Assembly: GCF_023053635.1 (NCBI RefSeq)
Contig: NC_086178.1
Span: 94,286,226 to 94,350,225 of the forward strand
DNA length: 64,000 bases
Reading direction: 5' to 3'
Source: Elgaria multicarinata webbii
Lineage: Eukaryota; Chordata; Lepidosauria; Squamata; Anguidae
The notes below the pieces were generated by a model. That model did not search any database, was not told the origin of the DNA, and saw only the letters and a program-made list of their open reading frames with translations. The position numbers were made by a program, and so were the translations under genes. Below are positions 22,851-33,736 of the stretch, piece after piece (position 1 is the stretch's first letter; the number at the start of each line of letters is the position of its first letter).

Positions 22851-24924
22851 CCTTTCCCCTCCTCCTACCATTTTCCAGCTGAAAATACCTCATACCCTGA
22901 TACTGATTTTTTTTAATCCCTTCCCCAAAGGTGCTGTTTCCCGCAAATTCTATAAATAGTATCTTCAGGAGCAAACAGTAGTTGGCATGTGAGTAGGTGG
23001 GTGGGTTGTGGGAAAAACAGCACAGGGAAGAAAATGTTAAACCCTGTCCACAGACCAGTGTGCTGATCTGGTTTAGGGCCCTACAGGGGCTTCTTCTCAC
23101 AAGATAAAGTGACCTATGCTAAGCCCACTTTTCAAAATGCTTGCTTAGGGTAAGATGTAGTTTGAGGCTAAGTGTGGATATGTGTCTTCAGTTCTGATCC
23201 CAGTAAAACTAATGGGAATTTTGCTATTGGTTTCAGCAGGATAGGGGTTGATCTCTGCTATAAACTAGCAAAAATGGTTCGCAAAACGAGGTAGGCATAT
23301 GGCTGTGTCTGCATGCTTGAGCTTTATGAATGGCAATGGTTTTCTTTTTTAATCTCCTTCAAAGCATCTCATAGTGCTTTGGATTACTAGGCCCCTACTC
23401 CTACAAAAGTATATGATTATTATCAGGGCCTGTTTTCTGAAAGAGCTTATCTCATAGTTTTCAAGTTACAATATTAGAATTTCCAGAGGGGTAGCTGTCT
23501 TTGTCTGTTGCAGCAAAAACAACACTTTGAACACTAACTAGTGTATTTATGCTGGCATAAGCTTTCATGGGACCCTGGCACTTTAAAGACTTGCCAGTCT
23601 TTAAGATGCCACAAGCCTTTTTGCTACACCGTTAGGTGTATTTAAATCTCCATGGCTGCTTCTTTAATAAAAAAGCAGATGTGGTGAGGTGTGGGAATAT
23701 CTAACTTAGCCTTTGCCTACTTTCTGTTGTTGTTGCAACACCTCCCTTCCCCCATAGCTGCTTTGCTGCCTTGAAGGTTTCCAGATGTGTTAGTGGAAGA
23801 TAAATAAATTTAGAACCCCACAGAAAAGGGGTGGTGGGTTGCAGCTGAAATGCACTGGGTAAAAGAAGGGTTCAGCATTCCTGCCCCTGGTGCAGTCTCA
23901 GTAAAATCCAAAATAAGTAGGGGGTCTACTTAGAGTAGATTCATTAAAATGAATTGGACAAGTTAGTCATGACTAACTTAAGTCCTATTTGTTCCAATGG
24001 GTCTACTCCAAGAACGACTTACGTTGGATTATACCCTCTGTGTTGAAAGTTGCCAGCTCACAGGGCAAGTTTACCCTAGAAAAAGCAGCCACTGGGGTTT
24101 TAATCCATTTTTTCTTATAAAGTGCAGTTTTGCCCAAGTCCATGTCTATGTACACATCTGTAGCTTGAATCAACAATTGGAGTAAATGCAAGTTGCCAGG
24201 GCTTCATCTATATTCCTTGACCCACTCTTTCAGCCCATGCTGCCACCATTTACACATAATTAGATTAATCAGTCCAGAATACAGCCCTCTTGCACAATTT
24301 AAAACAATGGCACATGTTTCAAGACAGAGAATTGAATGCAGAAAATTGTATGTTTTGGAAATTTTCAAGTATTTTGTTATTAAATATGGTGACCCTTTAG
24401 TCATTTTCTCTTATTATTAAGGTCCGTGTTGAGTAACTAAAAATAAGAACACATGCTGTTGATTATGTAGATGTCTGGAATGGAGGTTTTTTTTGTCCCC
24501 CCCCCCCCCAAATCCTGGTGCCAGAGTGTCTGAGTATTCACCCTCCTTTCTAATAAATGCTATTAACAAAATGTCTAATGGGACAGGGAAATCTCTCAGT
24601 AAGTCCCCAGTACACATTTGTATCTAACAATCCACAAAGTAGCTAAAGCTACTTAGTTCAAATTAGATTTTGTCATATTGACGTCAATTGGGCTGAATTG
24701 GTTTAAATGTAAGAACACTTTAAACAAAAGAACCTTCTTTCTTGTGGAGCTGCACAAAAGAATATATTAAAGTCTCACATGTCCAGTGCACATTAGCACT
24801 GTCGGTATCAGGTTTTGTGGCCACTTGGGCAATATGTTCTCAATGACCCAGTTCATATGGGTCATGAGTTAAATCGTGAGTTAATTGGCCGTGTTTCACT
24901 GGCATCTTGAATATTCAATCTGCA

Positions 24925-25074
24925 ATTGGGGGTTGCTACATAATGTCCAAACCTGGACACTATAGGTTAATCATGGGTTAAACAACCCAATCAATGGTTA
25001 GGTTGTCTGTGGGTTGTTCAACCCATGATTAACCTACAGTGTCCAGATTTGGACATCATGTAACAACTCCCAAT
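24925..25074. mobile_element. Long hairpin element (65-nt arms)
   Basis: Arms 24925-24989 and 25010-25074 are inverted copies with only a few mismatches around a 20-nt loop. The outer flanks (about 24850-24924 and 25075-25130) also show inverted ATGGGTCA/TGACCCAT-type pairs, so the whole element may span about 24850-25130. Probably a palindromic MITE; its RNA would form a strong hairpin. Confidence 0.7.
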
Positions 25075-25225
25075 AGGATAATTAACCCATGATTTACTGC
25101 TATTACATGAGAACAACCCCAATGGGTCACCGCCCTCAATGAGTCTATCTCCACATTACCATTGTCACCAGCTGCTATTACTCCTCTTCCTCCTACTCTC
25201 ATTGTTGCTACCATTTGCTTGCTTC

Positions 25226-25372
25226 ACAGTGGGTGACTTTGGGCCTGTCACTGACTCTTAACCTGATCTAACTCACAGGTTGTTGTGAGGATAGAATGGA
25301 GAGGAGGAGGACAATGACCATGTAAGCTACTTTGAGTTCCTTGCAAGAGGAAAAAAGGCAGGATGTAAATGT
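25226..25372 (+). repeat. MIR-like SINE body
   Basis: TTTGGGCCTGTCACTGACTC, AACTCACAGGTTGTTGTGAG and AAAGGCAGGATGTAAATGTG mark this as the same family as 60975-61192, in opposite orientation. The tRNA head is missing here. Confidence 0.65.
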
Positions 25373-26679
25373 GCTTCCAGACACTTTTTTTAATTGTGCA
25401 ATTGCATTGTCTCATTCACAAGATTCTATGGGGGATAGGATGGAGGCAGTCCAGACGACACCATCATCAATTTGTAACTCAACCATGTTTTCTAACCACC
25501 TTATGTTTTTTTCTTACCAAAACAAACCAGTTAAAGAAGAAAAGAGGGAACAGCTGCACAATACCTTCTCATTGTTAGCATCAGGAATCTGGAAACACCC
25601 TGGGATGACATCCATATATTAGTAGAAATCTACATCTGAGTTACTACAGAACAGAGATACTAACAGACTAATTTGGAATGCGGGACGGCAGAAACCCTTT
25701 TGTTGTTATTGTTAAAGGAGTCAGGAACCATTGCTGGTCTACTGGAAATCATCCAGTGATCTATCAGTAGATCCTGGTCTACTTTCTGCCCACCCGGGTT
25801 TAGATCACCCCCTTGATGATCACTTGTGTTTGTCTGTTCTTTTGTCAAAAATTAAATAAGCAAAGAGAAAGGGAACAACATTTCAAAATGAATCAACATG
25901 GAAATATTGTACATCTAAAGAAAGGGGGGAGATAATGCGTTGGCATTTAGAAAACCATAGATAAGCTAGGACAGCCACAATGATTAATAGTCAGAAAGAA
26001 AATAAATTCTAGGAACGTAAGAAAGGAGAGATGAAATCTATGAAGCTCAATATTTAAACAGAAATACTGTAAGAAGAAAGCTGTTGACAACAAGACCAAC
26101 CTTGAACAAGAGGAGCAGCTAGGAAATAAAATAAATAAAAAAGTATTGCATAAAAAGGGTATTTAAAATTTGTAAGGGAATGTACAAATTTGCACAATTA
26201 CCTTGCAATCCTACGCATGTCTACCCAGGCACCCCAATGACTTCAGTGGGGCTTTTGCCCAAGAAGGGGGTATAGGATTGCCACTTCACTGTTTTAAATG
26301 CAAAACAAACTTCAACGCCATGAAACTATTGCATGCAGAAAGAAAGCTAGAAAGTTGATTTCTTTAAACATACAAATGTTTTTTTAATTTATGATTTTAA
26401 ATGGTGAGTGGGTGAGGCTTAAGTAAAGAAATGGCAGGAGCAAAACACACAAACTTGTGAATTTCCCCCACAATCTACACTTTTCTCTTGCCTTTCTAAC
26501 AGCATTCAAGGCAAGTTACCAACCAACCAACCAATCAATCAGGACAATATGCAACAGTATGAGATATTCTAAAAATTACAACCACTAACCTAAAACACAA
26601 AATAGTTGCACCGTATTTTGGATTCTTGCCTAGGTCAATCTAATGATCGTCCTTTTCAGCTTTGAATGTCCATGTAACA

Positions 26680-26860
26680 TCATACACGTGCAGGGCGAGC
26701 AGGGTCACGCCCCCTGTCCCCGCCCACGGCTTCCACACCTTGATTGGCTTGTACAACTGGTTTGCTCGCCGCTGGTTCGATCCCGATCACCACACGTGTT
26801 CGCTCAACCCACAATCTGAATGTCTGAAAATAACTAATGCGCACCCTTCTTCCAAGGTGT
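26680..26860. promoter_or_regulatory. GC-richer segment with two E-boxes, GC box and CCAAT (candidate regulatory)
   Basis: Within AT-rich surroundings: CACGTG at 26685 and 26793, CCCCGCCC at 26718 and GATTGG (inverse CCAAT) at 26742. A B-box-like GGTTCGATCCC occurs near 26774, so this could instead be an unrecognised tRNA-derived SINE. No associated ORF. Confidence 0.3.
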
Positions 26861-26914
26861 GCTTTGCGCTATGTATCTTTGAAGATGTGAGGTCAGCTCT
26901 AGAGCCTCCGTCCC

Positions 26915-27040
26915 CAACCTGGCGCTCTCCAGATTTTTTTGGACTTCAACTGCCATCAGCCCCAGCCAGCATAGCCAATGGTCAGGAATGCTGGGAGTTG
27001 TGTTCCAAAACTTCTGGAGGGCACTAGGTTGGGGAAGGCT
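26915..27040. repeat. Palindromic 'actacaactccca' repeat, good copy
   Basis: Left arm CTCCAGATTTTTTTGGACTT, right arm GGAGTTGTGTTCCAAAACTT and AGGTTGGGGAAGGCTG. About 126 bp, inverted arms. Confidence 0.7.
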
Positions 27041-27049
27041 GCGCTGGAG

Positions 27050-27445
27050 GAGTTATTTATTTATTTATTTATTTATTGCCCTATTTACCCTAACCAAATT
27101 TCTGGAATCTATTCTATATCAACTACACTTCAATACCACTTCAGAAAAGATTTTCTATCTCCTGTCTGACACTGACTCTAGGGTAACGCACAAAGTATCT
27201 CTTTTTGCCCTGGCAGCAATGAAAATTCGGGCAAGATTTATTACTGAGATTGCAGTTGACTGTGCTGGAGATGCTCTTATTTAACTACAAATTTTATATT
27301 CAAATTTTTAATTGTACTGAATTTTATTCTTTTATTATGTATGATCTGTTTGTGATTTTATGTAGTATTTTTATATTGTTGTTTCTCCATAATGTATCTA
27401 TTCTGTATGTGAATGGCCTATGGCCTAAGCGTTAATAAATTATTA
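27050..27445 (+). mobile_element. LINE-like 3' end, clade uncertain
   Basis: An open segment encodes a stretch with LFALAAMKIRARF (about 27207-27240), which resembles the C-terminus of LINE-derived ORFs. It is followed by a T-rich 3' UTR and a terminal AATAAATTATTACTTACTTAC-like tail. I cannot assign the clade. Confidence 0.45.
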
Positions 27446-27454
27446 CTTACTTAC

Positions 27455-27535
27455 TATTTATTTATTGCATTTTTATACCGCCCAATAGCCGAAGCTCCCT
27501 GGGCGGTTCACAAAAATTAAAACCATTCACAAAAA
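27455..27535 (-). repeat. L2-clade LINE 3' tail
   Basis: TATTTATTGCATTTTTATAC then CGCCCAATAGCCGAAGCTCC and GGGCGGTTCACAAAAATT: the inverse of the L2 3' terminus. Fresh-looking but very short. Confidence 0.75.
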
Positions 27536-28089
27536 TTAATTTGATTTGAGAACAACTCACGATTTGTCTGAAGCGTGGAATCATTGCAGCTCACTGTCCG
27601 TTTTTTTCACATACCCGAGATACTTTTCTTTTCCTCTGGATGAAAGATTTTGAGCTAACTGCACGTGTTCTTTAATCGAAGCAGGGTGTAAATTTGCTAA
27701 AAATCAGGGCTATATTCCATTAATGCTCGTACTAATGAATAGGATAACAAATCAAATTTGCGCAACAATTTTGTTGCGTTTTGGTCGTTTCTTCATGCAA
27801 GTAAGATTCACTTTACGCACCGTGGTAACTATTGCATCCAGAAGGTAAAAAAAAACAGAGCTGTGACATTCTGTACAAAATGATTTACTGTAGTATCAGT
27901 TTCTTATTTGAAATATTGTATCATGTTGTATCGTGATTTCTTTGTGTGTGTGTAATTAAATAAAAGATTGAATTGTAGCACACACACCGAACGGGTGGAT
28001 AGAAATGAGGCAAAATCCTGTTCTAACGTTTGGTACCATCACCTCTGGGGGTTCAACATTTGGTTTTACTGATTGGGTTTCGTAACTTT

Positions 28090-28098
28090 AAAAGAAAA
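28090..28098 (-). terminator. Pol III terminator of tRNA-Ser
   Basis: On the minus strand two TTTT runs (28098-28095 and 28093-28090) follow the tRNA 3' end by about 20 bases, as expected for RNA polymerase III. Confidence 0.7.
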
Positions 28099-28116
28099 GA
28101 GTAACTCTCAAATTTT

Positions 28117-28198
28117 CGCAGCGAGCAGGGTTCGAACCTGCGCGGGGAGACCCCATTGGATTTCAAGTCCAACGCCTTAACCACTCGGCCATCGCTGC
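28117..28198 (-). tRNA. tRNA-Ser (anticodon TGA)
   Basis: 82 bases, minus strand. The acceptor stem GCAGCGA pairs perfectly with TCGCTGC; the discriminator base is G, as in serine tRNAs. The A box TGGCCGAGTGG lies at 28181-28191 and the B box GGTTCGAACC at 28129-28138. The anticodon stem-loop is TTGGA-CTTGAAA-TCCAA with anticodon TGA at 28163-28165, decoding UCA. The long variable arm (GGGGTCTCCCC) is the class II mark of Ser tRNA. No intron; CCA is not encoded. From memory, the human tRNA-Ser-TGA on chromosome 10 lies between DNAJC12 and CTNNA3 in the same relative orientation, which supports orthology. Confidence 0.97.
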
Positions 28199-28381
28199 TA
28201 CACAGGCTCGCAAGGCAAACAAAAGCTTTTGACAGAACAGGAAGTGGCGTTTGACAGTAGTTTAGCAGGTATGTCATCGTTGGAACACCCAATTAGAAAA
28301 CAGCGTGCCTCCGCTTCTCCAATCGAAACCGGGGAAAGGCGGGCGTTCACAGAGAGCTGCTCCTGTTCCTTAGCTAACAGC

Positions 28382-28421
28382 GTCACCCAGCAACGGAGAG
28401 TCTTGGGAGGCGCTATATAAA
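28382..28421 (+). promoter_or_regulatory. Candidate Pol II promoter: X-box plus TATA box
   Basis: GTCACCCAGCAAC (28382-28394) fits an RFX X-box half-site pair. TATATAAA at 28414-28421 is a strong TATA box 20 bases further on. The flank is richer in CpG than its surroundings. It points away from the tRNA, about 215 bases upstream of it. A donor-like GTGAGG lies near 28462. No ORF follows, so the product, if any, would be a non-coding RNA or a distant 5' exon. Confidence 0.45.
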
Positions 28422-28705
28422 CAGCAGCGCCAAAGCTGTCATTCCGCTTCTGTTGGCAAGAGTGAGGCTTCCAGAGATCTATAAATCTCCCACAAACAAA
28501 CGTTTATTCCACTTCGCGGCTTACTTTCGTTCTCTCTCTTGCCAATTCTCTCTCCTCTTATTATAACACACATGATTTTCCTGCTTGCGCGCACCTATAT
28601 TTAAGCTCATTTCTAAAATTGGCTGGAAAGCCTCTTTACACACAGGTTGTCAACAAAGGGAAAGCTGCTGAGGTATGAGGGGTAGCGGGGGTTAGCTTTC
28701 ACACT

Positions 28706-28825
28706 GGCCTGGTTCAGACAACACGCTAAACCATGCTGCTTAACCACAAAATGGTTAATGGGATGCATTTCCGTAACCATTTTGTGGTTAAGAAGCATGG
28801 TTTAGCGTGTTGTCTGAACCAGGCC
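28706..28825. mobile_element. Perfect-arm palindromic MITE (120 bp)
   Basis: Left end GGCCTGGTTCAGACAACACG and right end CGTGTTGTCTGAACCAGGCC are exact inverses; the arms run about 50 bases each around a short centre, with almost no mismatch. No clear target-site duplication. A diverged relative is at 44576. Confidence 0.8.
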
Positions 28826-29470
28826 AAAGACTAGCAGGCGCCAATTTCTCCACCCAGCAGCCCCTCAGGAAGTTACTTTTCCACTCAGCTCCCCAGGGCT
28901 TCAACCTCTGTCCTGGAACAAAAATAAGGAAAAGGCTTGAGGCACCTTAATGCACAACAAATTTATTATGGCATAATTTTTCATGCACTAGAGCCCACTT
29001 CTTCAGATGCATGAACTGTTATCCTGAGCTGCAGGTAGATTATATGCACAGCGAAGGGGAGGGTTGGTGGGTGAACAATGAAGTCAGAGCATGAAATGCA
29101 GAAAGTACAGACAATGACAATGACATTATTAACTGCGTCAATTGTAAATAAATAATTGTTACATGCTTTCAGCATTTCCTTTCCGTATGAATCACTGTTC
29201 ACTCTAAACACACACTGTCTATATATACCTGCAGCTCAAGATAACACTTCATGTATCTGAAGTGGACTCAACTTCACAAACGTTCATACCATAATAAACC
29301 ATAATAAGGTGCCACAAGACTCTTTGTTGTTTTGCTAGAACTTACATTCCCTAACAGATTTCCCCAGGGCTGAGAGGTCCTTGGCAGTTGGCAAAGTGCC
29401 TTTCAGTGAGCCTCCTAGATTGGCGGGCCCTGGCCATTGGCTTAATTGGTGGCAATTGTAGGTAGTCACA

Positions 29471-29549
29471 AGCCACCATTTTATATTTCCCACAATACCC
29501 TGGAAGTGTGCTACATTAGGGGCGTGGTGGGAAACTTAAAATGGTGGCT
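29471..29549. repeat. Short inverted repeat
   Basis: AGCCACCATTTTATATTTCC (29471) and the inverse GGAAACTTAAAATGGTGGCT (29530-29549) are 23-nt arms around a 33-nt centre. Confidence 0.6.
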
Positions 29550-29795
29550 CATGGATTCAGCTGCTCAGCATTGGAGTTCCAGAGCAGGAGCAAGTGTCTC
29601 TGGGAGCTGCTGTAGTATTGAAGTCCCATCAGCTGCCTGGAGGTGCTGAGTGCTAATGCTTATAGAAAACTACTCAATTGTTTTTCACCAACTATTTCTT
29701 TTGCCACGCATAATCATCTCACTCATAGTCTGCCTGTTTGACCTAGGAAAGTCTATGTTTTAAAATACACCATGGAATAAGTAATTTTTCCAGGA

Positions 29796-29998
29796 CATAT
29801 GAAGCAACCTCAGATTGAGTCAGATCAATGGTCCATCTAGCCATATATTGTCTAATTCAATTATCAATTTCTCTAAGTTCTCCAGCTAGAGGTCTTTCCC
29901 ATCACTGCTATCTGTTTTTTTTAAACCTGGAGATGGCATAGATTGATGACCTTATGCATGCAAATCATATGCTCTACTACTGAGCTATGGTCCTTCCA
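29796..29998 (-). repeat. tRNA-derived SINE
   Basis: Body CATATGAAGCAACCTCAGAT and AATGGTCCATCTAGCCATAT, then the reversed head ATGCTCTACTACTGAGCTAT. Same family as 21094. Confidence 0.65.
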
Positions 29999-30229
29999 TG
30001 CAAATATGGGCATACTTTGTTAATGCAGCAATGATGATAACAGAAGCCAAATCTACTCTGTATTCTTCTGTCATACATACCTCTATATGCTAAATGTATT
30101 TTCCCCCTCTTCCTTATACTCTCTTCAGCCTCCTGTACAAACAAAACACCTCCATTTACCTGCTTCACACTCTTCTCCATTCAGAGGCAATATCAACCAG
30201 TTTCTGCGTGATCCCAAAGCTCCCGGGTA

Positions 30230-30325
30230 TAGATACAACTCCCAGAATCCCCCGGCCAGCATAGCCATTGCTAGTCCAACATATCTGGATGGCATCAGAG
30301 TAGGCAAGGCTGAGCTATACAGTTC
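30230..30325. repeat. Palindromic 'actacaactccca' repeat, partial
   Basis: ACAACTCCCAGAATCCCCCG then GCCAGCATAGCCATTGCTAG and a short second arm. Confidence 0.5.
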
Positions 30326-31104
30326 TCTGTGCATTCATTATGTTGTGACCCTCAATTAGGGCTGCAGGATGCCACTCACCAAGTCAACACAGCCTACCTT
30401 TTACACATGTGGTGGTTTATGGGGATAAATACAACTGAGAAAATTATTTACTTTGAGGTAAACATTTGAAGAATCAACTGCTTCTGAGGTCAATGTAGTA
30501 CTTTCCACTGTCTGAAAGAGGGTCCTATATTAAATGTAGTTTCTTTGAAAAATAGTGACTATGTCTGAGAGGCCAAGGAATTATTCTTATTAAAAAGTCT
30601 CATGTTTTAGAGATTAACTATCATCCAAAGTTAGAGAACTTTGTTTGGAAAGCCTGATTCTTACAATTACATTATTGCCTTAAAACAAAGCCAAATTATT
30701 TACTGCATGGGAAGGCTTTTTATTGGAAAAAACAATGTATTTGTGTAGATTCCCCTCCACTGACGTCAGAACTTGATTCTACTTTGAACATTTGAGGAAG
30801 AGAAGAAATTGTTTTTCCTTTCGTTCTAGTTACATATTTACTTGTTCATTAGTCATTCTGTTATTCCATGCCAGAATTCAGTTTACTAAATAGCAAATAA
30901 CACTAGCGTTTTTGTGTCAGACCAATAGTCCATTAAATCCAGATTTCTGTCTCTGACGTTTCAGGGGAAATGTGTGAGAGCTGTATTGATCATGAAGAAA
31001 ATCTAGAGAAACAGCAATGTTAATATGCAGCAGCAACAACAACAACAAAAAGTGTTGTGACTGGCTTATTATGGAGACAGGTATCTTAGCCAATTGTCTA
31101 TGTC

Positions 31105-31175
31105 AGCCTTCCCCAAACTGGTGAACTCAGAGGTATTGGACTACAACTCACATACCCCCAGCTAGGATGGCCATT
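31105..31175. repeat. Palindromic 'actacaactccca' repeat, left arm
   Basis: CAGCCTTCCCCAAACTGGTG and ATTGGACTACAACTCACATA: left arm with its usual outer border. Confidence 0.6.
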
Positions 31176-31504
31176 GGTTGTCTATCAGATTTGAAAGGCA
31201 GCAGGTCAGGGACAGCTTGTTTATGCCAACAGAGGCATGTTGGGCACTGAGAAAGTGCTAGGTATGTATCGACATGGGCTAAGTACCCATAAGTCATAGA
31301 GTGACTAATCCCATATTTAGAGAGAGGCAATTTTGGGTGCAGCATGGAGCTCATAGTACATTTTCACTGTGCCCGTTTGATTGTATGAATTGGTCCTTTG
31401 AGTAGCATATTAATGTGGATAAATATTAAACGTTAAGAAGGTATGTGTTCACTTGCAGAAAACTGGGAGCTAAATCACATGGTTTCCTTACTACTGCCTG
31501 CCTG

Positions 31505-31620
31505 AATATAGTGCCCTCCAGATAGTTTGGATTTCAGTCCCAGCCAGAATGGCCAATGGCCAGGAATGCTGGAAGTTGTAGTCCAAAATGTCTGGAGGGC
31601 ACCAGGTTTGGAAAAGCCTT
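31505..31620. repeat. Palindromic 'actacaactccca' repeat, good copy
   Basis: TATAGTGCCCTCCAGATAGT at the left and ATGTCTGGAGGGCACCAGGT at the right; near-complete palindrome. Confidence 0.7.
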
Positions 31621-32511
31621 CCCACACAGTACGGTGTAAACAGCCCACATGTGATTTGGGGGGTGGGGTGGGGACGTTTGTCTGGGATGAGGCTTGGAGG
31701 CATCATGTTTAGTTCTTCTTGGAGGGTCTATTCCAGATGGTGCTGTGGGACTGTGTTTTATGTTTTTTATTTTATTGTTGGTTCAGTGTATTTTATTGTA
31801 TTTATTGTTAGACACCTTTAGGACCATTTGGTGCGAAGGTAGGATATTAGCGTAAGAAATAATAAATTAATTAACCATGTCTAATATCCATTTTTATGCT
31901 AATATTTGATGTAATAAAGTCACTATGAAGTGATTTTGCCATTTCTCCTTCTGCCCTGTTTGTGTTCATCTAGGGATCTTTTCATTTGAATGCACCCCCT
32001 TTTCAATTCTGGCACCTGTCTGTCAAACAGTCTTGCTAGTTCAGCTTGCCAGGCCCTTTCAGTACCTACCTTCCACTTGAAGACGAGGATCTTTTTATTT
32101 ACCAAGGCCTTTTAAACCCAAATTGAGAGTTAACTCCTGTGGCAATTTTAAATATTTTAAAATATCTTTTTAAAGCTTTCAGGTTATGTGATTATAGTGG
32201 TCTTTATTGATACCTTAAATTGTGCATGGTGTTTGTGGTAGGGCAATATTACTGGATAAACATGATGTAGGTAAATAAATACACTTACCACATTTCAGCC
32301 ATCCATGAGCAAAAGTCACCAAATGGTAGCCAAAATGAAATTGGTGGATCTTACTAATATAACTGTACATATAATTCAATTTATTTCAATGGGATTTAAG
32401 TGAGCATAAGTTTTACTGAATTGCATCCCATAATAAAAATCTAAACTCATTCGGTTCCATTGTGGATTTCTGCGACTTCCCTACTTAATGCATCTTACAA
32501 TTGAATATAGT

Positions 32512-32512
32512 A

Positions 32513-32560
<48 letters not shown>
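32512..32560. repeat. (AAT)n microsatellite
   Basis: About 15 AAT units. Confidence 0.95.
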
Positions 32561-32563
<3 letters not shown>

Positions 32564-33074
32564 TGTCTTACCCATGTTGATCCTATAAATATTGAAATAT
32601 TATCATTTTCTGCTAGGATCAGAAAGCTTATAAACCGAACATCAGGGGGAAATTGTCCCATCAACATTTAACATTGTGCTGTTTTTAGGGATGTACTAAA
32701 TAAAGTAAAGGTTTGATGGAAAACAATTACAATTAAAGGAGCAATTCCATGCATGTTTAGACAGAAAAAACCCCTCAGCATTTCCAAAACAGCATGAGAG
32801 CTACAAATACATTTTAGAAGAATAGCTGGGTAGTGCAACAAATGATTAAGGAAGGTTTTGAACTTTCTAGGGATGCTGGATAGAAGTAGCATTTGCCCAG
32901 CCTGATAAGGCCACAGAAGGCAAATACATTCAACTGCTGTTGCTTCTTTTGAATGCACCAGCCATGTTGGTTGGAGAATACTAGGAGTTGTAAGGCAGAT
33001 TGCTGCCTGAGAAATGCTGCAGCTCTCCTCCTCTGCATCTGTAGACAGAGCTACAAGGGCAGAAAAGGAGGTCT

Positions 33075-33132
33075 GGGCCAGATCTACACTACTGCTTTAA
33101 AGCGCTTTAAAGCAGTAGTGTAGATCCGGCCC
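33075..33132. mobile_element. Minimal palindrome of the GGCCAGATCTACAC family (58 bp)
   Basis: GGGCCAGATCTACACTACTG and its inverse, ending GTAGTGTAGATCCGGCCC, meet directly at AAAGC/GCTTT. One mismatch in the arms. It consists of nothing but the two inverted ends of the family at 50665 and 54221. Confidence 0.75.
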
Positions 33133-33156
33133 TGCTCATGGTCCTTGTCTCGCCCT

Positions 33157-33736
33157 CATCTATACGACACCTGGTTGCTTCTCTTTAAATTTTAAGCCGA
33201 TTTTTATCTGATTTGAATTAGTAAATGAGTGTCACAGTGCAGAAGCAACAGTGACGTGTACTTGATGTGGCGCACATTCGCACATCTGCCATGGAGGAGG
33301 GATGAGCAAAACAATAAATTCTATATGCGGAGATCCGCATATTTATATTGGTGAAAGGAGAGGGAGTGGAAACATTTTTTTTTAAAAAAAGATGGGTAAG
33401 CAACTCCTGTGGGAGGAGGGCAAGTGAAGCACGAGTGTAATTCAAAGTGAAAACGGCGGGAAGGAACAAGGGAGCTGATAGGTGGGAAGGCGAGAAATTG
33501 GCCAATCAGATCAAAGCTACGCCCACATGTCAAAATGTGAGTTAGCTCCCCTGCGGACCCATAAGCATAACTTGACGCAAAATCGAACGTTAATCTAAAA
33601 GTTGCGGTAAATAGCGAATGCAAATATGTGCATTATCGCGGGTAAAAGCCGCCGCTCCGGCGAATGGGCGGCTGCGTCGTGTGACCAATGGTGGGAATCT
33701 GCGCAGTTACATCGCTGTAAAGAGGCCGTATAGATG
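33157..33736. mobile_element. Unnamed ~580-bp element, copy A
   Basis: Begins CATCTATACG and ends CGTATAGATG (exact 10-bp inverted termini), with CTTCTCTTTAAA / TGTAAAGAGG just inside. The interior is richer in CpG than its surroundings and has no ORF of note. A second diverged copy lies at 36195-36815; shared phrases include the 'tatatgcggag' and 'ataaccataac'-type segments. Confidence 0.6.

Larger units (their letters stand above)
18274..28089. other. Intergenic region between DNAJC12 and tRNA-Ser
   Basis: About 9.8 kb of non-coding sequence. Recognisable contents are the LINE, SINE and palindromic elements listed individually, plus AC-rich sequence near 18610-18640 and several A/T-rich stretches. 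No ORF has recognisable homology. Confidence 0.7.

Noticed and set aside
24850-25130. CRISPR array or bacterial-type repeat structure
   Set aside because: There are inverted repeats but no regularly spaced direct repeats, and the DNA is plainly vertebrate.
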